Assembly: GCA_026018925.1 (NCBI GenBank) | Contig: JAKSZU010000009.1 | Location: 36,694,415-36,758,414 of the forward strand | Source of the DNA: Tupaia tana | Taxonomy: Eukaryota; Chordata; Mammalia; Scandentia; Tupaiidae | DNA length: 64,000 nt | Reading direction: 5' to 3' | Shown: piece by piece, positions 46,325-58,592 of the stretch | How the letters are laid out: every line of letters begins with the position of its first letter | Position numbering within the stretch: the first letter of the stretch is position 1 | The notes under the pieces: model-generated | What the model was told of the DNA's origin: nothing | The model's database searches: none | What the model saw: the letters and a program-made list of their open reading frames with translations, nothing else | Program-made: the position numbers and the translations under genes

Positions 46325-46819
46325 GAAAAGACATTTGAGAAGATCCTCAGGTTAATTTTACCATGACATCAATTTTTTATTTAGTACAGATGTGTCCTAG
46401 TCACTTATAAAGAGATATCTGAGAACTGGAACAAAGTGATAAAGCCTTACTATGAGATAGAAGATGTAATATGTATCATGATAAATATAATCTTGCCACA
46501 CAACATCTTGATAATCTGCCTTACTTAGGCTGTGCATCTTAAACCTTGTTTATTGTTAAAAAAAATCTAATAATCCTTCCATAATCTCTTAATTCCTTGT
46601 GTCACACTTTAAATGTAATATAATAATACCATGCTAGAATATAATTTAACATAGTTCTCTCCCAAAAAGAAAAGGGGAAGGAAACAGAAAACCAAGAGGT
46701 ATAATACCACACCCACAGAAGAAGTTATGGGTGTATACCATAAGTAAGACCTTTTTGGAGAGGCTCAATAAAGGAAACCAAGGTGAGGCTCAACACTGTC
46801 CTTTAGAAAATGACACCAC
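46325..46819. other. Unique stretch, nothing recognised
   Basis: No assignment. Confidence 0.45.
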
Positions 46820-47090
46820 CCAGGGTCAGCAGGTGGCAGAGTGGTTCTGGCACTGGACTCACTCACATATGGTCAATCATGGTTCAAATTCCAAGACTGG
46901 CAGCTTGAAAATCACACTTGGCACATGTGCATATGTGCCCAAAATCCGTGGAGAAGAATGGAGGAGAAAGGATTGTGGTGTGGCCACATCCCCTGGATGT
47001 TGATTTCTCACTTTCCCTCTCACTGTCTCTCTGTTTCTCTCCAGCAAGTATATATATGCCCTATGGCAAAAATCTTATTAAAAAAAAAAA
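46820..47090 (+). mobile_element. SINE-A copy, old
   Basis: Head gggtcagcaggtggcagagt. TSD gaaaatgacaccacc / gaaaatggcatcaacc. Confidence 0.88.
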
Positions 47091-47517
47091 AGAAAATGGC
47101 ATCAACCAACCAACCATTTATGTGGACTACTTCATTTGTTAAGGTGTCCAGTAGGTGATGAAATCATATAAAGCCAGAGCAAATAAAGGAAGGCCTCCTT
47201 AACAACAACAAATAACCAGGTGTATAAGAAGAAATGTACCATCTTTTCTATTTTCCTTCTCAGAACCAATAGTAGAAGAGCTTAGAACTTAAAAAGGAAA
47301 GGAATCCCAACTCATTTCTAATCTTCCCCTCCCCTTCATTCCCATGATGCTTTTTTTCCCTCTCTAAGTCTCCCAAGCACAAGGCTAACTAGTAATGAAT
47401 GAAGGGAGAATTTTATGGCAGACTTAAGATTGGAGGATTAAATAAAATTGAACTAGACTGTTAGTAAACAAAGGTGTCTATAAAATTCCCAAATAATTTG
47501 TTTTTATAAAAGGAAGT
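47091..47517. other. Unique stretch, nothing recognised
   Basis: No assignment. Confidence 0.45.
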
Positions 47518-47641
47518 TTCTGGGTGGTCAAGGCACTGGTCTCCCACATGGCCAGCCATAGTTCAATTCTCAGACCTGGCAGCCCAAAAATTACAACAAA
47601 GAAATAGATAAATAAATAAACAAAAATTTTGTTTAAAAAAA
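47518..47641 (+). mobile_element. SINE-B copy, 5' truncated and internally deleted
   Basis: It starts inside the A-box region (ggtggtcaaggcactggtct), keeps the B box and the AATAAATAAA tail, and lacks the CT part. TSD aggaagtttctg / aagaagtttcta. Confidence 0.85.
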
Positions 47642-47950
47642 AGAAGTTTCTACAGAATATCATGAAATTACAAACAGGAAAGTAATAAAACTTTTTTACA
47701 CTTCACATTGGGAGACTTCTAAAACCAAGGTATATGTATGTATCATAGTAATTAGCATAGTGCTAGACATGTAACAGATGCGTAATACAAATGCACTGGT
47801 TGATAAAGAAGAGTGTGTTAAGCTGGAAGCAGGGCCTAGGACAAATTGTAGTAGCAAGAGGCAATACTTCTTTAGAAGATGTTTGTTCTAGCAGAGAAGG
47901 AGGAAAATGGAATAAGAAGTGGATCAGTAAGAGGAAAAAGAGGGAAATAA

Positions 47951-48139
47951 TTTTTTTAATATTTTATTTAACTTTATTTATTTACTTGTTCATCTACTTA
48001 TTTAATTTGACCAGAGAGGAACAGAGAGAGAGAGAGAGAGATGGAAAGTGAGAAAGCAAGCCACCAGGTCCAGGATTCAAACCATGGTCAGTCATGTGGG
48101 AGTCCAGCACCCTTAACCACTATGCCACCTGTCGGCCCC
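47951..48139 (-). mobile_element. SINE-B copy
   Basis: From the poly-T/AT tail and tttgaccagagaggaacaga to cacctgtcggcccc. A duplication gagggaaa(t/c)aat flanks it. Confidence 0.9.
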
Positions 48140-49036
48140 GAGGGAAACAATGTTTTATAGGATATAAATTGTGACAATACAGTAGGATGTGTTAAGGGGA
48201 TGCTGAAAAGGGAGACATTAATGAAGGGAATGAGAGCATCAAAAGAGAGTTAAACAAAGGACAGACAGTAAGACTACATAATCACAATATTTATGTGACT
48301 GTGTTATACAGTTCAGTAAAACTATGTATGAATATATGTACAAAGTAAATAAAATATGTGAATACATAACTTTAAAAATGATAAGAAAAGGCCTTACACA
48401 AACCATACAAAATTTGTCCAAAACTGTGAAGGTTTATATACTTATAATAAAATAGAGTACATCTGTATACCTGACCAAAAAGGCCAAGGGGGAAAATCCT
48501 TGTGCAAATTGTATATACTCAATAGCTCAGCAATTCTGCCTAGAATTTGAATTTATCCTATTGATGGACTCATACATGTACTCAAAGTGTAAAGACATAC
48601 ATTCAAAAGGAATGGATGTGAGAATATAATCCAGTATGTGATCTTGTGCAGAAAAAGAGAGGTGACAGAGGTATGGGCAGTAGGTCCATGAAAGAACCAG
48701 AGAGTAGGAGAGAGAATGTATGAAAACTAGATTTTAGGTATGTATCTTGCAGTTTTGAGTTCCATTCCTCTTGCTATGGGGTTTCATACTGCACAGTTTT
48801 ACAGATAGAGAAAAATCTGAACCCAAGAGACTATTTATGATTCTATTGTCCTGAATTATTATTTGAAGCACCTAATAATTCAAAAAATGTGAAGAAAATG
48901 AAATGAATGCATGTTTATTATCTGCCCTCTTTCCTATATAGAGAATTTCTTACAGAATGCATGTTACATTTGAGCAAGTAAGCTCTAATCACAGAGCAAA
49001 TGCTTACTGAGATCATAAATCAACAGGTCTGGTCTG
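48140..49036. other. Unique stretch, nothing recognised
   Basis: No recognisable repeat or gene. Short reading frames are not convincing. Confidence 0.45.
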
Positions 49037-49136
49037 NNNNNNNNNNNNNNNNNNNNNNNNNNNNNNNNNNNNNNNNNNNNNNNNNNNNNNNNNNNNNNNN
49101 NNNNNNNNNNNNNNNNNNNNNNNNNNNNNNNNNNNN
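49037..49136. other. Assembly gap (100 N)
   Basis: 100 N falling inside a SINE-A copy, so the gap probably contains its head. Confidence 0.99.
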
Positions 49137-49265
49137 AGGAGAAGGGATTGTGGTGTGGACATTCCCCTGGAGGGTGATTTCTCACTTTCTGTCTCTCTGT
49201 CTCTCTCTGGCTTTCTGGCGAGTGCACGCACCCTATAGCAAAAACCTCTCCAAAAAAAAAAAAAG
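49137..49265 (+). mobile_element. SINE-A copy, 3' half next to the gap
   Basis: Starts at aggagaagggattgtggtgt and runs to CCTCTCC(A)n. The 5' half is in the gap. Confidence 0.9.
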
Positions 49266-49576
49266 AAAAAGAAAGAAAGAAATGCCATTTCTTAAATAAA
49301 TGAGTAATGCTAGTGGTCATCCTGTATCCTGTCATGAACATGAACTTTGCATGCTCTATCTTCATTATATAAATACATGTGTGAATGACATTCTCAGTTC
49401 TGTGAATGCTGGAACCACATTTACCATCACCAAGGTCATTTCTTTAGGTTTTATTGAGGAATCACCAAGTTCAAAGCAAAACATGGCATTACGCCAGTCC
49501 TGGTCTCACACACTGGTTGGCATTTACTACTCAACAGCAGAAGTCACATGGGGGCCAGGGTTCAATTTCTAGCCCA

Positions 49577-49681
49577 CCGTAAAAGCTGGGTGTAGTGGCA
49601 CACATCTGTAGTCTCAGCTACTAGGGAGGCTGAGTCAGGAGGATTCCAATGTAGCAAGACCCTACCTGGAAAAACTTAATA

Positions 49682-49712
<31 letters not shown>
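49577..49712 (+). mobile_element. 7SL RNA-derived element with large internal deletion
   Basis: gctgggtgtagtggcacaca, tctgtagtctcagctactag and ggaggctgag match the first ~55 nt of 7SL RNA. The next block 'gtagcaagaccctacctgg' matches the extreme 3' end of 7SL/Alu left arm, and an A-rich tail follows (49680-49712). TAGTCTCAGCTACT is closer to 7SL itself than to the Alu/FLAM consensus (TAATCCCAGCACTT). Only one copy is seen. It may be a private 7SL deletion pseudogene or a low-copy 7SL SINE. Confidence 0.78.
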
Positions 49713-49713
<1 letters not shown>

Positions 49714-51138
49714 AACATGATTCCAATCTAACAAGGGAGAGATACGTGGACTATTCACAGACTTGACTAACCTTTTTAAAATTTTTTTAAACCATTCTCT
49801 GGTGATGTTCAGATCTGCATCCACCATCTGAATTTTGGGGCTGTTGTGCTAAGCACGCAGATGGTCTCTCAGTTGTCTGCCTTTCTGATTACTTCCAAGC
49901 AAAATCTGTTTTCACTAAAGCCAAAAGCAAAGCTGGCAAACTGCTGTTTACCCTATCAGGAGAAGAAGAGAAAGAAGCTGTGATGATAGCCTATGTACGC
50001 TAGTGCTCAACAGTTAGTGTTATCCAACTCCAAAGACAGTCAATTGAATGGAACCAAACAGAGCAATTGAAGAAAATTGCCTTCAGCTGATATTTTATGG
50101 CGTTCTATCTTGTCTTCAAGGTCTGTGAATAAGGTTAATTCAAATCTTAAGGCCAAGTTCAGAAGGATGCTAGTTCATCAAAAAGCTCCCAAAGAAACCT
50201 GGGCAAACAAACTATTGCTAGCACAGTTCTATTTGTATTACTATCTAGCTGCTATCAGCATCTCCTCAGTATTGGGCTCTTGAATGCATGCATAATGACT
50301 CCCTCTTAACTATATCTTTGCTGAATTTTTGGGGAGAAAGGATGTTCACTTCTGAGGATTCAATTTAAGGAATATGGCTGCATTTGTTAATGTGTAAAAA
50401 TATTGAGGCTGGGACAAAACTGGGTGTTTAGATTTAGTTAGTACACTTAATTAAAAAATGAAAAGAAATACTTGGAACCAAGCAAAGTGAGAAATGGATA
50501 ATAAGTAAAAAAAAAAAATGGAACAGAGAATGGGACAAAAATAAATATATAGAGTGAGTTAGTAATAGTTAACCGAACAGCTTGAAGAGTCATATGGATC
50601 TGGAGAATGCTTCTGCTCAAAGGCTTGAGGGTTTTCAGTCATTTTACTTAGTCTAGTGCAGCTGAAATGAGAATGGAGTTCAAGTCCAAGTTGCAGATGC
50701 AGGGTAGATTAAAAAATAAGGCAAAACACTGATGAACAATGGGATTTCTCACTCAGTGAAGCAGAGAAGGATGTTGGTTACTAGTAGGTTGAAATTGGGC
50801 CATTCACATTACCTGAGTTACTTTTCCAAGAATGGCTGAGTTGTCTACACTTGCTGCACATTTCATCTGCCCTTGTAAAGCTGACACCTCAGGGTCCCTT
50901 ATTTGCTTGTAGCTAGAGAGTTGTGTGATACTTGCCCCAAGAATCCAGCATATGATATTGTTCATGACTCAGAGCTAAGAAATCAGTCCTTTAGTTCATC
51001 TTCCAGTAATTTCAGTATGAGTAAACATGGCGCAGGCTGGGACATTTTCATTTAGCATGAATCAGGGGCTCAGATAATCAGACCATTAAATCTTGTTCTG
51101 TACAGAATATTTAGTGGGTTTTTGTTTTTCATCTGAAA
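49713..51138. other. Unique stretch, nothing recognised
   Basis: An open-looking piece near 49905-50000 reads KAKSKAGKLLFTLSGEEEKE in one frame and could be a decayed retrocopy, but I cannot name a parent gene. Confidence 0.35.
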
Positions 51139-51212
51139 TATTGGGTCACTGGAAAAGTCATGACATTTTTTTTTTGCAAAAATGAATCATGACTTTTCCA
51201 ACAACCCAGTAG
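51139..51212. repeat. Palindromic mariner-like MITE (GGAAAAGTCATGA family), copy 1
   Basis: tgggtcactggaaaagtcat and the inverse atgacttttccaacaaccca form ~22-bp inverted repeats around a short A/T centre. TA-containing flanks. Confidence 0.82.
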
Positions 51213-51216
51213 GTCT

Positions 51217-51483
51217 CTGAGCTGGCCCTATGCCCTGGTGGTTAAGGGAGCCAAATCCCATATGGTCAACCATGAGGTTCAAATCCTGACCTTGGTGGCT
51301 TGAAAAATATATCAGATTCATATGCCTGCATGCCTCAAATCCCAACCAGGTAGAGAATTGAAAAACAAGGGATTGTGGCATGACTGTGACCCATAGGATG
51401 TGCTTTCTTCCTCTCCATCTCTCTCTCTGTCTCTGTCTCTCTTTGGCAAGCACACACAGTCTCTGGCAATCGAACAAACAAAA
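51217..51483 (+). mobile_element. SINE-A copy, old variant
   Basis: Head gagctggccctatgccctgg with GTGGTTAAGGGAGCC, similar to the copy at 16169. Eroded body. Lies directly beside the MITE. Confidence 0.8.
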
Positions 51484-51724
51484 ACCCCAACTGCTCTATT
51501 TTAGTGACCACACCTAATTTTCAAAGCCATCAAATCTTCTCTGTTATTTTTCCCCACTAAAATGTGATGCTATACTGTGGAGCACCTATGGTAGATGAAT
51601 TTTCATCATAGTTAGAAAAATAACTTCTGAATAAGTATTCATAGAAATTAGTTAAGTTAAACCTAACCCTGCGGTTGTCCTTTTCCCAGTATAAGACTTA
51701 CTATTTTGGGAAACAACAATATGC

Positions 51725-51850
51725 ACTCTGCTTCTAATAAGCAGAGTGATTGTGGTCACATCACTTTACTTTTCTATGTCTTAGTTTTCTCATCTGTAAA
51801 ATGCGGGGATATGAACAGATGATGTGATCGTGTATGATTACACGAATGAG
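51725..51850 (+). repeat. MIR fragment
   Basis: 'ttagttttctcatctgtaaa' followed by atgcggggatatgaacaga is the MIR core. Confidence 0.7.
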
Positions 51851-53096
51851 TATATAGGTGTGAAATAGAAAAAAAATGGCATTCCAATTCTTCTTTTACA
51901 CAGAGTGATGACAAAATCAAATAAAACCAGGCGTTTTCAGTCAGTCTGATACTTGCTTTCAAGGACATAATCAGTGGAAAGACATTGTTATCCAACGTAT
52001 GACCCTTGCCTGCATCTCCAGCTCTATCTCTAGCTTTAGCCACTTCTGAAGATGAATTGTATGTTTAGTCATATATATCTAACTATCGCACATCAGATAC
52101 AATGTACTCATGAGGGGGACCTACCCTAAAACTTATGCTTTGGACGAATAAAATAAAATATGGGATATCTGTGGGCAGGCTCACACTCAAGAAAAAAGAG
52201 GAAGTAAGAGACTAGGCCATACATGTCACGTTTCTCCTGAATGGTTTGATTTGAATGAAGATGTGGGGGGTCAGTTGAGTCCAAGCTTTGAATCCTCTAT
52301 TGACAGTCAGTACAGGTGGATTTTCAGCAACATGACTCCTGTTTGCCCACTTATTTCAACATTTTGGTCACTAAATTTTTTTTTCTGGGTCCTATTTTCC
52401 CTATTCTTTAAAACTACAAATCCCTGTGAGTAAAGGAAACTGTTAGCCAAGTCAGAAATCAGAGAGAAAGGAGGAGAGCATAAATATCATTAAGGTCTTT
52501 TTTGTTCCAGGGCCTTCACTGAGCAGGAAGGATACAGTTCAGCAGTCTTGCCCTGGAGGTAGTTATTGCATTAGCAACTGGGAGATGCATTAGCATTTGC
52601 ATTAACAACTGTGAGTCTTGTGGTCAGGAGGCAGTTCAGTTCTGAGTCAGTTTTTAGTCCAGGTTTGAAACACTTTTTATTGTCCATTAGGTGGCTATTT
52701 AATCATCACTTTTCTGGTATAAAATGCATCTAGAATACTGTTGGCCTTGATTATGCTTAATTCTGGAAGAGACCCTTAGGGATTGTCTAGTTTAACATTC
52801 TCAGTGGTCATAACAATTATCTATCTTGTTAGTCACTTTTTCTGTAGTACCAAATACAGTGCCTGGCACATACTCAGTGCTCAATATGTGTTTAAGTTAC
52901 AAGCGAAGAAACTCCCTTCTAGTGTGATTAGGTACAAGACTAATGAATAACAGAACTGGGGCCAGAACTTAGGTTATTAGCCACTCAATCTTGCTACATC
53001 TGCTTTCTAGTAAAGTAATTAAACAAAACCCAAGGAGCCATTCTTAGCTTAAAAGAAAGACTTACAATTTCTCAGTGGTTTTTAAAAGTATTTGTA
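51851..53096. other. Mostly unique, possible L2/MIR trace
   Basis: 'acagtgcctggcacatactc' followed by agtgctcaatatgtg at about 52857-52895 is an L2/MIR 3' end. The rest is not assignable. Confidence 0.5.
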
Positions 53097-53353
53097 GGGA
53101 CCAGCAGTTAGCGTAATGGCTATGTCACTGGACTCCCATGTAGTCGACCGCTGTTCAAGTCCTGAACCCGGTGGCTTAAACTCACGCCAGGCGCGTGTGT
53201 GTGCGTGCCCAAGATCCCAAGAGGAGAATGGAAGAGAAGGGATTGCGGCGTGACCATCCCCCCGGGGGGTGATTTCTCGCTTTCTATCTCTCTGTCTCTC
53301 TCTGTCTTTCTGGCGAGCACACGCGCCCTATAGCGGAAAACCTCTCAAAAAAA
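53097..53353 (+). mobile_element. SINE-A copy
   Basis: TSD aagtatttgta at 53086-53096 and 53354-53364. The terminal box is CCTCTC followed by A. Confidence 0.95.
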
Positions 53354-53469
53354 AAGTATTTGTATAGTTTAAATTCTTGTTAGCATGTTGAATTAAAAGG
53401 CAAGTCATAGTTTTGATACAGGCATGGATATACAATGGGTGCTTATTACTCCTTCTTAATGATTAGGAG

Positions 53470-53700
53470 CATGATTCTAGAGGCAGTCTGCTTAGGCACA
53501 ATCTAGGCTTAGCCTTATAACCAGTCCTATGACCTTGTGCAGTTGACTTAACATCTATGTGACAGAATTTCTTCATCTGTAAAAATAAAATAATGGCACC
53601 TATTTCGTAGAATCATTGTAAGGACTAAAATAATGCATTCATGTAAAGTGCCTAGAACCATGTATGGCACATAATAAATGTAAACTACTACTATTATCAT
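53470..53700 (+). repeat. MIR SINE, nearly full length
   Basis: 'cctatgaccttgtgcagttg', 'atttcttcatctgtaaaaat', 'catgtaaagtgcctagaacc', 'cataataaatgtaaac': the complete MIR order. Confidence 0.88.
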
Positions 53701-54806
53701 TTTTCTTGCTATCGGAGTAGATAATACAATCTATACATCTTTGGCAACCTCACATTTATTCTTCTGTATTTGAAGGTCGAGAAGTACAATGATGTAAATG
53801 GGCAGTCATCATTTCGGCTTAAAAGGTTAGGAGATGACATTCTAGGACTAACATTATGAGATACTACATGCTATCCAAGGCAGTCTCTCATTAGATTATT
53901 TGTATGAATCTACTATTGGAAATTGAGACATAATTAGGTATAGCTTGTCAAGTTGATAAAAACCCCATATCTTTTTCATTACTGATAGAAAGTCAAAATG
54001 GAAAGAAAATTTATAAACTCTTCTTTGGATTTGATTTTTGAGGCAGGAAATCTGTCTGGACATCCACTTGTGTCAGCCAACCACATTCAAAACTGAGAAG
54101 TGTTGAAGTAATTTTGGCAGGTATCTAATGTCAAACTCAAGTGTATGAAAATGTAGTCTTCCTTTCCCTGAATAGAAGGTAGAAAAAAAAAAAGGAAATT
54201 GTAGAAGATAGATTATAGCAAGGTTTGGGAAATATGCCTATAAAACAATGGGAAAATAATTGAAATTAGGATCAAGAACAGTTATGATTTATTTACACAT
54301 ATGATTCTGATATCTGAATGTCTAAAGATTAAGTGGAAGAAATCTCCAGTAAAGTCAACCTCATTATTTCATGACAGTTCTCATACATCATTTTGCCAGA
54401 TTCTTAGAAAAGTTTTGAAATAAATAATACCAGCTATACCTTTTAAAACTGAAATGTAGGAAACAGGATGACTTTGTTTCAATTGAAAATCCCTTGAGTA
54501 CAAGTAAATTTCAACACTTCATCCCACTGCTATGTCATTACTCTATTGAGAAGGAATTACATCCTGCAAGGAAGTATGGCTCACTTCTCATATTCTTGTA
54601 GTATGATGAAATCTCCTGCTCAGACCTAACCATTCTTCTCAGAATGAGAAACAAAAACTTCTCAGAAGATGACCAGACTAGAGGATGATTAAATTTTACA
54701 AATATTGTCATTCTCTTTTCAAAATATGGAGTAACGATGAATGTAAAATGCTATATATTTTCCTAGGTAGCTGTCTTAAGCTCCATTCTTCCAAAATCTG
54801 ACTCTA
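53701..54806. other. Unique stretch, nothing recognised
   Basis: No assignment. Confidence 0.45.
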
Positions 54807-55052
54807 GAGACCAGCAGATGGAGTAATGGTTATATTTCCAGCAACTGCAGTTCGAGTCCCAGACCTGGTAACTTAAAATTCACACAGGCACGTGTACTTG
54901 CATGCCCAAAATCCCAAGAGGAAAATGGAGGAGAAGGAATCATGGCATGGCCATCCTCCCTGGGGGGTGATTTCTCACTTTCTGTCTCTCTCTGTCTCTC
55001 CAATAAGTGCACATCCCCTATAGCAAAAATCTCTCTTAAAAAAATAAAAAGG
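54807..55052 (+). mobile_element. SINE-A copy, head deletion
   Basis: TSD aatctgactcta at 54795-54806 and 55053-55064. Part of the segment between the A and B boxes is missing. Confidence 0.92.
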
Positions 55053-55064
55053 AATCTGACTCTA

Positions 55065-55608
55065 AGCAGTCATAAAGGCATCTGAGTCAGTGGTAAGAAC
55101 AAGAGAGAAACTTAGTTCAATGCTTGGTTTTTCTATTTATTAGATATTTGACTTTAAACAGATTATTGGTTTTATTTTCTACTCTACATTCTTCAAATAA
55201 TAGAGTTCTTATGAATAATTACTAATGTCTCTTCTAGTCTACATAAAATGGCTGATTGCTACTAAACCATTTGTAACAACACCTATGGATGTTTCAGTAT
55301 TTATAAAGGATATTAAGATAGTGAAGTCTTTAGGTCCTGCTGACAGCCTACAAGCAAAGAGATATGAGTATAATGGTGTTATAATTCAAATAAAGATTTT
55401 TGACTAAAATACCATTATTTTCAATAAATACAAGAGGAACAACATGTTTTGCAATTTGGTCACCGGTGTAATGATATTTCGGAAGTAGTGGGTGGTGTTT
55501 AGATCATGGAGGTATTAGCCTCATAAATGGATTAATCCTTTCTTTCATAAGGCCATGTAAATTCAAGCTCTCACAAAAAAGGTTAGAATTTTGCAAGAAC
55601 AGGTTGTA
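55065..55608. other. Mostly unique, possible MIR trace
   Basis: 'tattagatatttgactttaa' and 'cagattattggttttatttt' may be a very eroded MIR. Otherwise nothing. Confidence 0.35.
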
Positions 55609-55611
55609 ATA

Positions 55612-55691
55612 CTGGGTTGTGGCAAAAGTCATGATGCATTTTTGCATAGAAAAACATAGAACAAGTATGTCATGACTTTTCTGACTACCCA
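55612..55691. repeat. Palindromic mariner-like MITE, copy 2
   Basis: tgggttgtggcaaaagtcat is opposed by atgacttttctgactaccca. The centre has gcatttttgcatagaaaaa, shared with copy 3. Confidence 0.82.
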
Positions 55692-56156
55692 AAAGAAGGA
55701 AGATGACTGTCTCCAGGTTGCTCTCCCTGCATGTACCCACAAACCCCTCTGCTTCTGCCAGCTATGTTGTGACATAGACTTACCAATTGCCAGCACTATT
55801 TTTTTGGAATTTCTAGCTTCCAGAATCATTAGTCAAAAATAAAAAACTCTGTTCCCTCATAAATCACCCAGTCTCAGGTATTTCTACTAGCAATATAATA
55901 ACTAAGACAAAAATTCTTTGGCACACAAACTAGAAAGTTTCATAAATGAAAACGTGTGGAATTTAGAGCTAAATGGCCTGAGTTCAGGTCCTCATTCATT
56001 TATTTAGCATCTCCTAATTTATAAAAGTTATCAGGAAAAATAATAACAATAATGGCAAACAAATTTACTGAAGCATAAGAAAGTACGGAGATGTCTGCTT
56101 TTGTTTATGTTGAGGTAACTAATAACAAACATGCCCTCCTGCAATTAAAAAATACT

Positions 56157-56228
56157 ACTGTGTCATTGGGAAAGTCATGAGGCATTTTTGCATAGAAAAA
56201 ATACCTCATGACTTTCCCGACGACCTAA
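56157..56228. repeat. Palindromic mariner-like MITE, copy 3
   Basis: cattgggaaagtcatgaggc is opposed by acctcatgactttcccgacg. The centre again contains catttttgcatagaaaaa. Confidence 0.82.
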
Positions 56229-56759
56229 CATAAAAGTGGACATAATGTAAAACAACTGTTTTAAAGTATTCAGAAAATAGGCATGCAAAACTTTGACTAC
56301 TGAGAAAAGGAAAACATACAAAGTGACCACTCAAAAAAGGAAAACATACATTTATGCCAGTTTTCTGCCTTGAGATGATTTCTAGAATAAGACACAGGGA
56401 AGTTGAACCCAAGCAGACCATGATAGTCTTGTTGAGCTGAAAAGACAGGCACCGGAGGTCAGCACAGGAACACTGGAGAGGAGAAAGTTGTGCAACAGGG
56501 TTCACAGCTGACTCTGTTAAGTCTTCCTATAAATCATTAGTCAAGAGTTGCAGGACCCGACTGCACAAGATCTAGCAGTAAGACGCTGTTATGGGGTTGA
56601 GAGTGGGACAGTTTCTAGAAATTGCACAATGCTCAAAAACATTGGAAGTTCCACCACAGCCACGGTGGATAGACCACAATAATAGTCTCAGAATCTGGCT
56701 AAGACAACAGAAATGTCATAAATTAAGAAAAAAATATGTGCTTTAGAAGTATAGCCACT
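56229..56759. other. Unique stretch, nothing recognised
   Basis: No assignment, apart from a short local direct repeat (aaaaggaaaacataca near 56306 and 56336). Confidence 0.45.
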
Positions 56760-57239
56760 CACCTAACAATGCCTATAATGAAACCTTTACAAAATAGTAG
56801 AAACTGCAAGTATCTGACTGCTGAAACAAAACACAACATTATTTAAAGGAAGACAACATGCAAAACTAATAACTTACAATGTATCCTACAAAATATCTAG
56901 CCACACATTCAAAACTTTTGTTTATATGCAAAGAAGGAAATATGATCCTGAATCAATAAAAATGTTATCAATATAAAGATAATCTTAGATACCTAGATTT
57001 TGGAATTAAAATACAAATATTTTTTAAGAATTATTTTATTTAACTTTACTTATTTATTCATTTATTTATTTTAATTGATCAGAGAGGGACAGAGAGAGAG
57101 AGACAGGGAAAGTGAAAAAGCAAGTCACAGGTCCAGGACTCGAATTGTGGTCAGCGCGTGGAAATCCAGTGCCCTTAACCACCATGCCACTTGCTAGCCC
57201 TGAAATACAAGTATTTTAAAGCAGCTATTAAAACTATAT
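56760..57239 (+). mobile_element. Old L1 5' region (host of L1-D), left part
   Basis: 'aagtattttaaagcagctat' and 'taaaactatattaaaac' fit an L1M 5'UTR/ORF1-leader sequence. It is interrupted by a SINE-B and then by L1-D, and ORF1-like text resumes after 62263. Confidence 0.5.
57021..57200 (-). mobile_element. SINE-B copy
   Basis: TSD aaatacaaatatttt / aaatacaagtatttt. Head ends cacttgctagccc. The AAAGTTAAATAAA tail is in reverse. Confidence 0.92.
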
Positions 57240-57835
57240 TAAAACACTTATAAATATCTATGCACCCAACACTGGAGCACCCAAATACGTGAAAGAAGGA
57301 TTGCTAGATCTAAAGGGAGAGATAGATTGCAACACAATAATCATTTGGGACTCTCAACACCCTCATTTTCTCTTCTAGATAGGTCTCCTAGACAACAAAT
57401 AAAGAGATACAGGATCTAAATGAAGCTATAAATCAACAGACTTGAAAGACATCTATAGATCTTTGACCCAACCACCACAAAATACACATTCTTCTCAGCC
57501 CCCACATGGAACATTTTCAAAGTTTGACCACAGAATAGGGCACAAAACAAGTCTTTAAAAATTCAAAGGTATAGAAACTATATCCAGCCTCTTTTCTGAC
57601 CACAGTGGAATTTAACTTGAAATTAACTGTAGAAAGGACCCTTGAAAATACATAAGCGCACTAAACAAACTACTCCTGAATGATTTCATAACCACTGAAG
57701 AAATTAAGAATGAGATCAAAAGATTCACTGAACCAATGATAATGATCACACATACTTCCATAACATATGTGACACAGCAAAAGCAGTCATAAGAGGGAAG
57801 TTCATAGCAATTAGTGCTCACAAGAACGAAATTGA

Positions 57836-58073
57836 GGGAACCAGCAGTTAGCATAATGGCTATGTCGCTGGATTCCCACGTAGTCGACCGCGGTTCGCAT
57901 CCCGGACTCGGTGGCTTAAAACTCACGCCAGGCGCGTGTGCGTGCGTGCCCAAGATCCCGAGAGGAGAATGGAGGAGAAGGGATTGCGGCGTGACCATCC
58001 CCCTTGGGGGGTGATTTCTCGCTTTCTGTCTCTATGTCTCTCTCTGTCTGTCTGGCGAGCGCACGCACCCTAT

Positions 58074-58130
<57 letters not shown>

Positions 58131-58143
58131 CTCCAAAAAGAAA
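57836..58143 (+). mobile_element. SINE-A copy with internal A51 tract
   Basis: Perfect TSD agaacgaaattga (57823-57835, 58144-58156). The usual five A before CCTCTCC are expanded to 51 A (58077-58127). CCTCTCC and a short A tail follow. Confidence 0.97.
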
Positions 58144-58592
58144 AGAACGAAATTGAAAGGTGGCAAATAAACAACCTGACAACACATCTTAGAGAACTGA
58201 AAACACAAAAACGAATACATACCAGGAGAAAATAAATAATAACTAGATTCAAGCAGAAATAAATGAAATAGATAATAAAACAACTACAGAGAAAATAAAT
58301 GAAACCAAAAATTGGTTCTTAGAGAAGATAAAATTGGCATATTATTAGCTAGACTAATCAAGAAGAGAGAAAGGAAGCAGATAAATTAGATCAGCAACAA
58401 AACAAGCAACATTATGACAGAACAGAAATATAAAAGATCCTAGAAGAATACTACAAGTGATAATACACCAACAAACAAGAAAACCTAGAGGAGATGGACA
58501 AATTTCTGGACACATATAATCTACCAAGATTGAACCAAGAAGACACAGAAAGCCTGAATAGACCCATAGCAAGTAATAAGATTAAATCAATA

